Positions 38,191 to 49,378 are shown, counted from the first letter of the stretch. The stretch: 64,000 nt of DNA from Staphylococcus felis (GCF_003012915.1 NZ_CP027770.1:124001-188000); one strand, 5' to 3'. Program-made: numbers and translations. Notes: generated by a model from the letters alone, not told the origin.

Positions 38191-39012
38191 ATGTGCAAAG
38201 TCCTGCAAATCTCTAGAAGTAGTTACTATTACGAAATTAACAAATCACCCAACGTTGAAAAAGATGATCGAGATAAGGAAATTAGCGATAAAATTATCGA
38301 GATTTTCAATTCTAATCGCAAATGTTTTGGAACAAGAAGGATTAAAAATGAACTTATCAAAAATGGTTTAAATGTCTCAAGACGACGTATAGGACGCATT
38401 ATGAAAGCAAATAAATTAGTATCTTCTTATACGACATCGAAGTATAAATCATTTCCTTCTCGCTCAAGTGAACGCGAAATCAATAATGAATTAAATCAAA
38501 GTTTCAATAGAAAAGAACCATTGGAAGTTCTTGTCAGTGATTTGACATATGTAAAAGTGGCTGGAAAATGGCATTACATATGTTTATTTATTGATCTTTT
38601 TAACCGTGAGATTGTTGGGCATAGCGCAGGCTCAAAGAAAGATAGCACGCTTGTATCCAAGGCACTTAGTAGCATTAGACACGATTTAAGAGACGTACAA
38701 ATGTTTCACACTGACAGAGGAAAAGAGTTTGATAATCACATGATTGATGATGTACTAGATACCTTTGGTATCAAAAGATCTTTAAGCATGAAAGGATGTC
38801 CATATGACAACGCAGTAGCTGAAAGTACATTTAAAGCGTTAAAAACTGAATTCATTAAACAGTATGATTTTAAATCTATTAATCACTTAAAACTCGAATT
38901 GTTTGATTATGTTAATTGGTATAACAACATTCGACCTCATAGTGCATTAAATTATCTGACGCCGAAAGCGTACAAAGATAGTTTCTATAAAAACTGTCTA
39001 GAAATCTGTTGA
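38191..39012 (+). CDS. IS3-family transposase OrfB (copy C)
   Basis: This is identical in protein sequence to the OrfB at 7401, with the complete DDE triad. Confidence 0.94.
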   Translation: MCKVLQISRSSYYYEINKSPNVEKDDRDKEISDKIIEIFNSNRKCFGTRRIKNELIKNGLNVSRRRIGRIMKANKLVSSYTTSKYKSFPSRSSEREINNELNQSFNRKEPLEVLVSDLTYVKVAGKWHYICLFIDLFNREIVGHSAGSKKDSTLVSKALSSIRHDLRDVQMFHTDRGKEFDNHMIDDVLDTFGIKRSLSMKGCPYDNAVAESTFKALKTEFIKQYDFKSINHLKLELFDYVNWYNNIRPHSALNYLTPKAYKDSFYKNCLEIC

Positions 39013-39019
39013 CATACCA

Positions 39020-40053
39020 ATAAATTCTCTGATAAAACCTCTACCAAAGTAATTTATCCAGCCTCTCGTCACTTGGTTAATTTCAGTGATAATGTCTTTA
39101 AAGGTACCGGGTCTATTTCGTTTCGTTATTTTCCTTAAGACGCGTATTAAATTTCTTTTTGCTTCCGTAGTCGGTCTGAAACGACAAACCCCATTTACCT
39201 TGGTTATTAGACAACTCAAGAACTTTAAACGTGTGACTGCTCCTATTCTGCTTTTATCTTCATTGACAGCCAACTTCAGTTGCTTTTCAATGAATTTCGT
39301 TACACTCATCATTACGCGTTCACCTGCACGTTTTGTCCGTACAAAGATGACAAAGTCATCTGCATAGCGTACAAACCGGTGTCCACGCTTTTCGAGTTCT
39401 TTATCCAGTTCATGTAGATAGATATTACATAGTAAAGGAGAGATAACGCCCCCTTGTGGTGCACCTATCTTTCTTTCTGCGACTTCGCCAGATAGGTCAA
39501 TGGCACCTACTTGTAAACTTCTACGGATAAATGTTGAAATTGACTTATCTTGAACATGGCGTTCGAACAAATACATCAGCTTATCATGATTTAACATGTC
39601 AAAGCACTGTTTCAAATCACAATCCACGGCTATTTTATAGCCCTCTTCGTAGTAAATAGCGCATTGCTTAAGTGCTGTTCCTGTGCTACGATTAGGTCTG
39701 AAACCATGGCTATGATTCGAAAATGTTCGGTCGATGCTGGGTTCAATCACTTGTTTAATCGCTTGTTGTATTACCCTGTCTCTAGCGACAGGGATACCAA
39801 GCACACGCATTTTCCCATTTGGTTTGGGAATTTGCACTTTTCGAACTGCTTGAGGTTGGTATGTGCCTTCAAGCAGTTTTTTCGTTATCTGTGAAAAGTA
39901 CTGCGCAAAGTGAGCACGAAGTTCACTGACTTTCATGCCGTCAATTCCAGGAGCACCTTTGTTTTTCTTAACTTTCTTGATAGCTTTTTCTATGTTGTCT
40001 GGTCTTACAACAAGCTCCATCAATGATGGAGACTTACGATACATTTCTTTCAT
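39020..40053 (-). pseudogene. ltrA: Group II intron reverse transcriptase/maturase, C-terminally truncated
   Basis: About 345 codons remain. Reverse-transcriptase blocks are visible: NKGAPGIDGM, RPLGIP-type VLGIPVARDRVIQQA, HGFRPNRST, GAPQGGVISPLL, and the catalytic FVRYADDFVIF. The maturase region starts (TRGWINYFGRGFIREF), and then the frame enters the IS. A normal class C protein is about 420 residues. The bacterial class C assignment rests on target context and protein type. Confidence 0.9.
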
Positions 40054-40550
40054 TTCACCTAAGATTTACTGTACACACTTATGTATTCTTTTTTTTCGTT
40101 CCACTACTTATCCTTCCATAAGCTGCCGATTAAACCGTATTCTGTACGTCGTAAATCTATAACCTCCAATCTTTACTTTGTATTGAATATTGTTCAGTCC
40201 TTCGGTACATTTTCCCTACTATGACTTCTGCTGACTTCTCATCATTCGTTGTTACTACGGTAGAGTACCGCTGATGAGACCTCCCCGGGTAAGATGTAAC
40301 CTCTTTCCACTCATGCCACCGCATCATTTACTATATAGAACTCGGGTAGTATTGGACTTTATCTTGTTCTGCAGATTCATCCATTCTACATAGCCTTGTA
40401 TGATGTTTCTGTTCGTCAGTGCGAGTGTTTGCGTCCGACTTCCTTCAGATTCCACTTCGCAATGGACACCCTTGTCTTTCGCTAACAGTTCCTACTACCA
40501 AGCCTGTAACGGACTTTCACCGTCAAGATGTTACCCATGCCGGGCGCACG
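39020..40550 (-). mobile_element. Group II intron, bacterial class C-like, 3' end lost
   Basis: On the minus strand the 5' end is GTGCGCCCGGCATGGGT at 40550. About 500 bases of ribozyme domains I-IV follow, then the reverse-transcriptase gene. The 3' part (end of the protein, domains V and VI) is missing, because IS copy C begins there. The intron sits 5-6 bases after the hairpin at 40556-40593, on its T-rich side, the target preference known for class C introns. Splicing is not possible without domain V. Confidence 0.85.
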
Positions 40551-40555
40551 GAAAA

Positions 40556-40616
40556 GCGTAGAGGTGATTCAATCATGAACCATCTCTACGCTATATTTTG
40601 GGATTGATATCCCAAA
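40556..40616. terminator. Terminator repeats after asp23, target of the group II intron
   Basis: On the minus strand a short palindrome GGGATATCAATCCC (40601-40614) is followed by AGCGTAGAGATGGTTCA ... TGAATCACCTCTACGCT (40556-40593). Both parts are very similar to the clpP downstream hairpins. They would end the amaP-asp23 transcript. The intron starts just beyond. Confidence 0.85.
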
Positions 40617-40627
40617 CTCTTTTAGAA

Positions 40628-41116
40628 TTATTGTAATCCTTTATTTTCGTTATTGTCTTTATTTTTTTGATTTTTTTGTTGCCATTCTTTAAGTGTCATC
40701 ACGTCATCAACTTGCATGTTCACTTCAACAACTTCTAAACCAGTAATGTGCTTCACTTGTTCTTTAATAAGTTCAGTGACTTTACGGAAGATTTTTGGTG
40801 CTGATTCACCATATTCTAAGATCACTTTTAAGTCGATTGCAGCTTGTTTTTCACCAACTTCAGCGCTTACACCTTGTGTTACATTGTTACCACTAGTGAA
40901 TGAACCGCTAATGCTATCTACAAAGCCGCCTTTCATATCAAGAATACCTTTAACTTCGCGAGCTGCGATACCTGCGATTTTTTCAACGACTTCATCAGAG
41001 AATGTTAAGCTGTTTTTGAACTCAGGTTGTTGAGATTCACGTTCTTGACGTTCTTTCTCATTTACACCTGTTTGATTGTTGTATGATTCTTTCACGTTAT
41101 TGTTTTCAGTTGCCAT
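40628..41116 (-). CDS. asp23: Alkaline shock protein 23
   Basis: A 162-residue Asp23/Gls24 family protein. The central part holds the family pattern [27 protein letters not shown] and [10 protein letters not shown]. The start was set at ATG giving MATENNN, with AAGGAG 9 bases upstream. A TTG two codons earlier is not needed. Asp23 is abundant in stationary phase, sits at the membrane through AmaP, and reports SigB activity. It is the last gene of the amaP operon. Copy 1 of the region is cut before this gene by the window edge. Confidence 0.94.
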   Translation of the reverse strand: MATENNNVKESYNNQTGVNEKERQERESQQPEFKNSLTFSDEVVEKIAGIAAREVKGILDMKGGFVDSISGSFTSGNNVTQGVSAEVGEKQAAIDLKVILEYGESAPKIFRKVTELIKEQVKHITGLEVVEVNMQVDDVMTLKEWQQKNQKNKDNNENKGLQ

Positions 41117-41175
41117 AGTCAAAAACTCCTTTTAAATAATTTTAGATCGCAAAACTTAATATATTTTCAAATCTG

Positions 41176-41418
41176 TCAACTCAATCGATTTAGAAAATTT
41201 AAAAAATCTTGTGTACGGTCTTTAATATACCCTACACCAATGCCGATTAAACATAATACGATAATTAAAATGGTTTTCCAAAAGCCAAGTGTTAAAAACA
41301 AAATTGCAATAATCAAGAAAAAGAAGAAGCCGATGATACGCCATTTATAGTTATTGAACTTAACTGCAAATTGTTCAACAGCATCTTGACTAGTTTGATT
41401 ATGTTCATGATTAGCCAT
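41176..41418 (-). CDS. DUF2273 small membrane protein
   Basis: An 80-residue protein with two closely spaced membrane segments (about 28-45 and 47-66), as in DUF2273 proteins that regularly lie between amaP and asp23. The end is TQDFLNFLNRLS. It probably takes part in the Asp23-AmaP membrane assembly. The 12-base gap to amaP shows an operon. Confidence 0.85.
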   Translation of the reverse strand: MANHEHNQTSQDAVEQFAVKFNNYKWRIIGFFFFLIIAILFLTLGFWKTILIIVLCLIGIGVGYIKDRTQDFLNFLNRLS

Positions 41419-41430
41419 AAGACCCCTCCT

Positions 41431-41976
41431 TTACACAACGCGTGGTGCATTTGGATTTTTTTTCTGATCGCGTACATTAATTTCAAGCTTTCTTACTGGT
41501 AGTTCAGCAAAACGTTCGACACTTTCTTTAATATCGGCACGTACTTGTTCATTTAATGTTTGGATATTTGTCGTACTCGTTGGTACTAGATAATCCGCTT
41601 TTACATCAATAAAACTATTGTTTTTCTTGTTATATAATTTAGAAACAACATTAGGCTGACGAATATCGTCATATTTTTTGATCGTATCATATACAGTATT
41701 TTCGATGGATTTACGAGATACATATATATGACCATCACTATACACTTTGTACAGTCCCGGCTTACGATGGGTCGGTTTAAATGTACTAAAAAATAAAATC
41801 AAGCCAATTAAGATTAAAAAAGCAGCTAATCCAATTAACAGTGGTTCAAACCAATTGAATTGATAAAAGTAATCTTGATATTGTGTTATAGGCTTATAAT
41901 CTATGTACATGAATAATAAGAAGCCCACAATTACAACAATCAATAAGCCTAAAATAAAATTCTTAAGTCTTTTCAT
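41431..41976 (-). CDS. amaP: Alkaline-shock membrane anchor protein AmaP
   Basis: A 181-residue protein with two N-terminal membrane segments (about 6-26 and 45-66) and a soluble Asp23-like part (about 75-170; ADYLVPTSTTNIQTLNEQV). It tethers Asp23 to the membrane in S. aureus. The start MKRLKNFILG was chosen because GAGGTGA lies upstream. An upstream open stretch contains the leader and SigB promoter. This is the complete gene, while copy 1 has only its start. Confidence 0.9.
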   Translation of the reverse strand: MKRLKNFILGLLIVVIVGFLLFMYIDYKPITQYQDYFYQFNWFEPLLIGLAAFLILIGLILFFSTFKPTHRKPGLYKVYSDGHIYVSRKSIENTVYDTIKKYDDIRQPNVVSKLYNKKNNSFIDVKADYLVPTSTTNIQTLNEQVRADIKESVERFAELPVRKLEINVRDQKKNPNAPRVV

Positions 41977-42013
41977 CTTTTCTGTCACCTCACATTCTAC
42001 GTTACACTTAAAA

Positions 42014-42038
42014 ATACCCAATCTTATCAAATAAAAAC
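42014..42038 (-). promoter_or_regulatory. SigB-type promoter of amaP-DUF2273-asp23 (copy 2)
   Basis: This is identical to 120-144: GTTTTT, 13 bases, GGGTAT, upstream of the complete amaP gene. Confidence 0.78.
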
Positions 42039-42097
42039 ATATCAAAGATTATTTTTCTGTATGACAACAATATTTTTGTATTGTGCCAAATTGATAA

Positions 42098-42136
42098 AAA
42101 AAGATGAGACATCATAGATATAGGCTTATCTCACTT
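42098..42136 (-). terminator. Terminator after opuD2 (copy 2)
   Basis: This is the same imperfect hairpin and T run as at 204-242. Confidence 0.6.
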
Positions 42137-42185
42137 ATGACCTAGTGCGTTTTAAACCTCAATCTTTATATCTCATCCTCATGTA

Positions 42186-43688
42186 TTATGAATCTTTTTT
42201 AAGACGTGGTCTTTCAACCGCGAGTGCTTTGAATAACGACCATACCATCAATATAATCACAAAAGAAAATGGTAACGCCGCTATAATCAGCAAGTTTTGG
42301 ATAGCTTGTGTCCCACCAGTGAGCAACATAATTAATGCAAATAATGCAAGCATTATGCCCCAGCTCACCTTAACTATACTTTTTGGGAAATGATCACCTT
42401 TTGTACTCAACATCCCAAGTACATATGTTGCTGAATCAGCAGAAGTGACAAAAAATATCATGACCACAATCAATGTTAATATACTAATAACGTAGCCAAG
42501 TGGGAAGTGAGACAACATCGCAAATGTCGCTGTTTCTGTTGCTTCATGCGCGATGTCTGCAATACCATTCGCTTGTAGATAAATTGCTGACGCACCAAAT
42601 ACCGCAAAAAAGATAAAGCATACAAATGCTGGGACAAATAATACACCCACAATAAACTCTTTAATCGTACGTCCTTTTGAAACACGCGCAATAAATATTC
42701 CTACAAATGGCGCCCAAGAGATCCACCACGCCCAGTAGAAAACTGTCCAACTTTTCATCCAATTCAACTTTTCATCATTGTCAATCGGCATACGTAAACT
42801 CATATCAAAAAAGTTTGCGATATAGTTACCGAGACCATTCGTAAATGTATTTAAAATATATAATGTTGGTCCTACGATAAATACAGTCACTAACACGATA
42901 AATGCAATCAACATATTGAGATTACTTAAAATCTTAATTCCTTTACTAATACCTGACCATGTCGACCACGTAAAAAGAATCGTCGCAACAACGATAATCA
43001 CAACTTGTGTCGTAAAGTTAGATGGCATATTGAATAAAAAATTCAAACCTTCGCCAATTTGGAGTGCCCCAAATCCTAACGTTGCAGCAACACCTGTCAC
43101 CGTCGCAATAATCGCCAGAATATCAAGCACGTAACCAAACGTCCCAGCCATACGCTTATACCCAAACAAAGGTGTCAACGTCGCACTGACTAAACCAGGA
43201 TAACCTTTATGATAGTTAAAATAAGCAAACACGAGAGCGACTATCCCATATACCGCCCACGCATGTATACCCCAATGAAAAAAAGCAAATTGAAAACTAT
43301 CATTAATCGCTTCTTGCGTCCCCAATGGATGGATAGGGGCTGACTTAAAAGCGTGCGAAATGGGTTCAGCTGTTGTCCAAAAAACTAAGCCAATCCCCAT
43401 CCCAGCACTAAATAACATCGCAAACCAAGATTTTAAAGAAAATTCCGGTTCTTCTCCTTCTTTACCTAGCGTAATCTGACTATATCTTGAAAATAATAAG
43501 TAAAGACACACTAAAAAGAGCGCCAAAACTAAAAGTAAATAATACCAACTAAAATATTTGGAAATCCACGCCGTCACCTTCTGCGTCATATTTTCCATAT
43601 CATTAGGGAAAAGTGCGCCACTTAATACAAAAACGGTACACAATATTAAAGAAACCCAAAAAACGGCACCTACTCGGCTTGTTTTCAT
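42186..43688 (-). CDS. opuD2: BCCT-family glycine betaine transporter OpuD2 (copy 2)
   Basis: The protein is identical to that at 292-1794, with the BCCT signature YWAWWISWAPF. It is intact and has its own start region, so the cell carries two functional copies if the assembly is right. Confidence 0.88.
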   Translation of the reverse strand: MKTSRVGAVFWVSLILCTVFVLSGALFPNDMENMTQKVTAWISKYFSWYYLLLVLALFLVCLYLLFSRYSQITLGKEGEEPEFSLKSWFAMLFSAGMGIGLVFWTTAEPISHAFKSAPIHPLGTQEAINDSFQFAFFHWGIHAWAVYGIVALVFAYFNYHKGYPGLVSATLTPLFGYKRMAGTFGYVLDILAIIATVTGVAATLGFGALQIGEGLNFLFNMPSNFTTQVVIIVVATILFTWSTWSGISKGIKILSNLNMLIAFIVLVTVFIVGPTLYILNTFTNGLGNYIANFFDMSLRMPIDNDEKLNWMKSWTVFYWAWWISWAPFVGIFIARVSKGRTIKEFIVGVLFVPAFVCFIFFAVFGASAIYLQANGIADIAHEATETATFAMLSHFPLGYVISILTLIVVMIFFVTSADSATYVLGMLSTKGDHFPKSIVKVSWGIMLALFALIMLLTGGTQAIQNLLIIAALPFSFVIILMVWSLFKALAVERPRLKKDS

Positions 43689-43746
43689 AAATTAAAACAC
43701 CTCTGTATTTGTTTTCCTTCTTTTTCCCTAAATCCTGATCACTAAC

Positions 43747-44751
43747 CTAAAATTTTATGACTAACTTACCAACGTGCGATTGATGCTCCATCTTTTCATG
43801 TGCTCGATATACATTCTCAGTTGTTAAGCCTTCTAAGACCTCTGTTAGCGTCGCTTGATACGTGCCATCCTGTAATTTTAAAGCCAAATCATCAAGATAC
43901 TTTTGATAATATTGCGTTTCAATCTCATAAGTCAATCGTGTAAACATAGATTCGTGCGTTAATGTCACACTTTTTTGTTTCAACGCATTTAAATCTTGTT
44001 TTTCTTTAAATGTCACAAGTGTCATAATATGTCCGCGTGGCTTAATCAAATCGATCATCACATCGTAATACATATCTGTATCATACGTACAGAAAATATA
44101 ATCTGGTTGCGGTAAGTGTTGTGCATCAAATTGTGAAACTAAATCTTCACGATGATTTAACACTATATCAGCTCCCATTTTTCGAGACCACGTCATCGTT
44201 TCATCTCTAGAAGCTGTCGTTATGACTTGTAACCCATACGCTTTCGCAATTTGCGTTGCGATGGATCCCACACCGCCTGCACCATTAATAATGAGCAATG
44301 TCTTACCTTTATTTTGCTCTGGATTTTCTGAAATACCAAAAACATCAAATAGCGTCTCATATGCTGTAAACGCCGTTAAAGGTAAACTAGCACCTTCTTC
44401 AAATGTCAATTGTTCAGGTAAATGCGTCATATACGCTTCATCTAATACTTGATAAGTTTGATTCGACCCTTCCCATTTAGGTGCACCGACAAACATCACA
44501 CAATCCCCTACTTTAAAACGTGTCACATCTTCACCTACTGCTTCAACAACACCTGCCCCTTCATATCCTAATACACGTGCTTCAGTCTGAAGTGGTGTTT
44601 GACGCGTCTTTGTATCAATCGGATTCACACCTGATGCATGAACAGCTATTCCTACTTCATGAGCATTCACTATTGGTTTTTCACGTGTCACTTTTTCAAA
44701 TAAATTCCCATCTGACAATTTAAAAGCGTGTTTTGCAATAATAGACTTCAT
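43747..44751 (-). CDS. Quinone oxidoreductase-like MDR protein (copy 2)
   Basis: The protein is identical to that at 1853-2857, with the Rossmann motif INGAGGVGS. It is intact. Confidence 0.85.
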   Translation of the reverse strand: MKSIIAKHAFKLSDGNLFEKVTREKPIVNAHEVGIAVHASGVNPIDTKTRQTPLQTEARVLGYEGAGVVEAVGEDVTRFKVGDCVMFVGAPKWEGSNQTYQVLDEAYMTHLPEQLTFEEGASLPLTAFTAYETLFDVFGISENPEQNKGKTLLIINGAGGVGSIATQIAKAYGLQVITTASRDETMTWSRKMGADIVLNHREDLVSQFDAQHLPQPDYIFCTYDTDMYYDVMIDLIKPRGHIMTLVTFKEKQDLNALKQKSVTLTHESMFTRLTYEIETQYYQKYLDDLALKLQDGTYQATLTEVLEGLTTENVYRAHEKMEHQSHVGKLVIKF

Positions 44752-44923
44752 CGAACTTCCCCTTTCTTAATAAAATAAAACAATCTTCTCTAAAAAATAT
44801 TTGACTATATCATTTCATTATATCAATGAAAAGAAAAGACATGTATCATTAAGATTTCTCGATTATTGATTATCAATTGGTCATTCCAGTATTATCATTA
44901 TATCTAAAAATTCAGAAAAAAAT

Positions 44924-47186
44924 GGTATACTTCATTCTAAATAAACATAGTTCTAAAACTGCGTAGCTTCTTGAGTTTTTCTAAATTCGTTTTACTTCTT
45001 TCTAAATAATCATAGTTCTAAAATTATTCCTCTTTTCTTAGTCACATGCTTATGTTTTACTTCTTTCTATATAATCGTAGTTCTAAAACATACTCGACAA
45101 TTTCATAATTTGCAGAGTTGTTTTACTTCTTTCTAAATAATCATAGCTCTAAAACAACACTTTCCACATTAGCCCAATTTTATCGTTTTACTTCCTTCTA
45201 AATAATCATAGCTCTAAAACCCAACTAATTTGTCAGTGATAGGGTCGTCAGTTTTACTGCTTTCTAAATAATCATAGTTCTAAAACGGAAGACCAGTTGA
45301 GCAAGAAGTAGTTAAGTTTTACTTCTTTCTAAATAATCATAGTTCTAAAACTTTTCGTCATAAGCTGTACGTGTAATATCGTTTTACTTCTTTCTAAATA
45401 ATCGTAGTTCTAAAACAAACGTTCTAAAATGAATCGACACGTACTGTTTTACTTCTTTCTAAATAATCGTAGTTCTAAAACTAAGTGGCGCATCAAACAA
45501 AACTGGCTCATGTTTTACTTCCTTCTAAATAATCATAGCTCTAAAACGTAATTCGAGAATAAGTATCGAATAAAAATGTTTTACTTCTTTCTAAATAATC
45601 GTGGTTCTAAAACACGATCTAACTCTTTTAATTCGTAAGGTAGTTTTACTTCTTTCTAAATAATCGTAGTTCTAAAACGCGCCCATTTTAAGATGCAATT
45701 TGCATATGTTTTACTTCCTTCTAAATAACCATAGTTCTAAAACAAGGCGGTGCATTAGAAGGAAAAACAAAAAGTTTTACTTCTTTCTAAATAATCATAG
45801 TTCTAAAACTTGTCATAAGTTGACCTAACCAAAAATCAGTTTTACTTCTTTCTAAATAATCATAGTTCTAAAACCGTACCCTTTTTTTGTGTTACATGTT
45901 TATGTTTTACTTCTTTCTAAATAATCATAGTTCTAAAACATGTACTCACCAGGTTTTTCAAATTCAACGGTTTTACTTCTTTCTAAATAATCATAGTTCT
46001 AAAACTCACCTAATTTCTTTTTGTAATCTTCAATGTTTTACTTCTTTCTAAATAATCATAGCTCTAAAACTTAACTAACGTGATACATGTTTCTTCTAAG
46101 TTTTACTTCTTTCTAAATAATCATAGTTCTAAAATTATTCCTCTTTTCTTAGTCACATACTTATGTTTTACTTCTTTCTATATAATCACAGTTCTAGAAC
46201 AAAGTTTCAGATTTATCTTTTATGAAACGTGTTTTACTTCCTTCTAAATAATCATAGTTCTAAAACTTAAACTTCTAGTTTGTTTAACTTCGACACGTTT
46301 TACTTCCTTCTAAATAATCATAGTTCTAAAACTTTATAATACAGCGGTTGCATTAGCACCTGTGTTTTACTTCCTTCTAAATAATCATAGTTCTAAAACT
46401 TTACACACCTCACTTATTAAAAAACAACGGTTTTACTTCCTTCTAAATAATCATAGTTCTAAAACATGTTCCGGGTGGTCTGGGTTGGTATCAACGTTTT
46501 ACTTCCTTCTAAATAATCATAGTTCTAAAACACAACAGTAGTAAAGAATTAATACAAAATAGTTTTACTTCCTTCTAAATAATCATAGTTCTAAAACCTC
46601 AATCAACTCTGGTAACGTCATTTCTTGTTTTACTTCTTTCTAAATAATCATAGTTCTAAAACATCATATCAGTTATAACAGCTTTTAGCGAAGTTTTACT
46701 TCTTTCTAAATAATCATAGTTCTAAAACCTGTGACGACCATTTAAACAAGGGCATAAGTTTTACTTCTTTCTAAATAATCATAGTTCTAAAACTCAACTT
46801 CTGCAGGCATAAATTCAGCTGTAGTTTTACTTCTTTCTAAATAATCATAGTTCTAAAACGACGTAGCCGTTGTATTCGAACGTACAAATGTTTTACTTCC
46901 TTCTAAATAATCATAGCTCTAAAACAATAACCCTATACTTTTAATAAGCGCGTATGTTTTACTTCCTTCTAAATAATCATAGTTCTAAAACATTCAACAT
47001 CTTCAGCAATTAGTCCGGCATGTTTTACTTCTTTTTAAATAATCATAGCTCTAAAACCCGCTAATGTTGTAGTGCATTCCACATTGTTTTACTTCCTTCT
47101 AAATAATCATAGTTCTAAAATTATTCCTCTTTTCTTAGTCACATGCTTATGTTTTACTTCTTTCTATATAATCGCGGTTCTAAAAC
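44924..47186 (-). CRISPR. Type II-A CRISPR array, copy 2: 35 repeats, 34 spacers
   Basis: Repeats, spacers, variants and the degenerate terminal repeat are the same as at 3030-5292, at an offset of 41894. No spacer was seen to be gained or lost between copies. A duplicated array of this size with identical content means that no acquisition or deletion has happened in either copy since the duplication. Confidence 0.97.
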
Positions 47187-47305
47187 AATTCAAAAATACA
47201 CACTATAGTTTTTACCATTTTTGAGGTTTTAGCTTTTTAGTTAAGAAGTTAAACATTGAATAAAGCTTGTTGTTTTTAATTTATCATAGTAAATTCAATT
47301 ATATC
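47187..47305 (-). promoter_or_regulatory. CRISPR leader region (copy 2)
   Basis: This is identical to 5293-5411, including the mirrored repeat-like sequence at 47226-47254. Confidence 0.6.
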
Positions 47306-47674
47306 TTAATTGTAATCATTAATAAACTCAAAGTATCGTGCTAGTTCTTTTAAATCTGTACCTATGAATTCATGATAAGCAATCATTCTAACCGTTTTGT
47401 CATTAATTGTTTCTTGTGGCATAAGAATTTCTAGATCTTCCCTTATATCTTTGATTGAGTGACACTCTTTATTGCTTTTGCATAAATAAACATTTTCTTC
47501 CTCAATGATAATAGATGGATGATTTGTAATTATAATGGTTGTGAGTTGATAACTTTTAATCAATTGTAGAAATCTTTGAATATCTTTGAGCCCCAAAAAT
47601 GTGAATCGTCTACACTTAGTTGGACAAATTCTATGAGAATAGATATTGTTAAATTAAGAAAGTAGGCGATTTTT

Positions 47675-47956
47675 ATGACAAGAGAAAGAAGAACTTTTAG
47701 TCCTGAATTTAAATTACAAATGGTAAAGCTTTATGAAAATGGTAAGCCTAGAAATGAAATTGCTCGTGAATATGATTTAACACCTTCGGCGTTAGGGAAA
47801 TGGATTAAGCAACATCAAAATACTGGTTCATTTAACCATCAAGATAACTTAACTAATGAAGAAAAAGAACTAAGAAAATTACGTAAAGAAAATCAACAAT
47901 TGAAAATGGAAAATGATATTTTAAAGCAAGCAGCGCTGATCATGGGACGAAAATAG
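47675..47956 (+). CDS. IS3-family transposase OrfA (copy D)
   Basis: This is identical to the OrfA at 7078. Confidence 0.93.
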   Translation: MTRERRTFSPEFKLQMVKLYENGKPRNEIAREYDLTPSALGKWIKQHQNTGSFNHQDNLTNEEKELRKLRKENQQLKMENDILKQAALIMGRK

Positions 47957-47997
47957 ATGTCATTCGAAAGAATGCCAATAAATATTCAGTATCAGCA

Positions 47998-48819
47998 ATG
48001 TGCAAAGTCCTGCAAATCTCTAGAAGTAGTTACTATTACGAAATTAACAAATCACCCAACGTTGAAAAAGATGATCGAGATAAGGAAATTAGCGATAAAA
48101 TTATCGAGATTTTCAATTCTAATCGCAAATGTTTTGGAACAAGAAGGATTAAAAATGAACTTATCAAAAATGGTTTAAATGTCTCAAGACGACGTATAGG
48201 ACGCATTATGAAAGCAAATAAATTAGTATCTTCTTATACGACATCGAAGTATAAATCATTTCCTTCTCGCTCAAGTGAACGCGAAATCAATAATGAATTA
48301 AATCAAAGTTTCAATAGAAAAGAACCATTGGAAGTTCTTGTCAGTGATTTGACATATGTAAAAGTGGCTGGAAAATGGCATTACATATGTTTATTTATTG
48401 ATCTTTTTAACCGTGAGATTGTTGGGCATAGCGCAGGCTCAAAGAAAGATAGCACGCTTGTATCCAAGGCACTTAGTAGCATTAGACACGATTTAAGAGA
48501 CGTACAAATGTTTCACACTGACAGAGGAAAAGAGTTTGATAATCACATGATTGATGATGTACTAGATACCTTTGGTATCAAAAGATCTTTAAGCATGAAA
48601 GGATGTCCATATGACAACGCAGTAGCTGAAAGTACATTTAAAGCGTTAAAAACTGAATTCATTAAACAGTATGATTTTAAATCTATTAATCACTTAAAAC
48701 TCGAATTGTTTGATTATGTTAATTGGTATAACAACATTCGACCTCATAGTGCATTAAATTATCTGACGCCGAAAGCGTACAAAGATAGTTTCTATAAAAA
48801 CTGTCTAGAAATCTGTTGA
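47998..48819 (+). CDS. IS3-family transposase OrfB (copy D)
   Basis: This is identical in protein sequence to the OrfB at 7401. It lies antisense to csn2. Confidence 0.94.
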   Translation: MCKVLQISRSSYYYEINKSPNVEKDDRDKEISDKIIEIFNSNRKCFGTRRIKNELIKNGLNVSRRRIGRIMKANKLVSSYTTSKYKSFPSRSSEREINNELNQSFNRKEPLEVLVSDLTYVKVAGKWHYICLFIDLFNREIVGHSAGSKKDSTLVSKALSSIRHDLRDVQMFHTDRGKEFDNHMIDDVLDTFGIKRSLSMKGCPYDNAVAESTFKALKTEFIKQYDFKSINHLKLELFDYVNWYNNIRPHSALNYLTPKAYKDSFYKNCLEIC

Positions 48820-49378
48820 CATACCAATGCTTCTGGGTACAATATAAGTAATACATTTTCTTTATCATCGTCTTTAAGTAAATCGATAAATAATTTCCTT
48901 TTGTTAATTTCACTTAAACTTTCTAAATTATGATGAAATTCAAGACCAAAAACCTTTAGCAATCTTTTTAACTTAAATGATGTGTCTTGTATTTCAATCT
49001 GATAAAACGGATCTTTTATTTCTAAAGCATACTTAAATGTATTTAGACTTTGTTCAAACTTTTGAAAAACCATATGCGTATGTTCATCATACATTATTTG
49101 ATCTTCAAACCTTTTGAAAACTTGGTCCTCAATTACTTTTTCTCTTAAAATATTGAGGATCCCACAATTCAAGATAATAGGTTTGAAATTTTTCGCATTA
49201 ATCGTATCGTAATGATCTGTGATAAAATGTGCAAAATGATGATCCACTAATGGTTTACGGTTAAGATAATTTAAAAAGCTTTCAATAAATGTTTCACAAA
49301 GTGACGTATTAGAAAAACTGATTACATGTGTTTGACCTTCATAAATCTCTAAAACTTCTGTGACATCACTAGCTATTT

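Larger units (their letters stand above)
37795..39019 (+). mobile_element. IS3-family insertion sequence, 1225 bp, copy C
   Basis: This is the same element as at 7005. The left flank is TTAAT and the right flank ATAAATT. They do not match. The left flank matches the right flank of copy E (AATGCC at 51352), giving an AAT duplication. The right side cuts a group II intron reverse-transcriptase gene. It is a recombination junction. Confidence 0.95.
47602..48826 (+). mobile_element. IS3-family insertion sequence, 1225 bp, copy D
   Basis: This is the same element as at 7005, here within csn2. The flanks ATG and ATG form a 3-bp target duplication, and copy 1 shows the empty site at 5705-5707. It is the clearest case of recent transposition in the window. 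Confidence 0.96.

Noticed and set aside
47306..47596. Separate 96-codon gene
   Set aside because: It is the 3' part of csn2 after the IS. The ATG at 47594-47596 is an internal codon without a proper ribosome-binding site.
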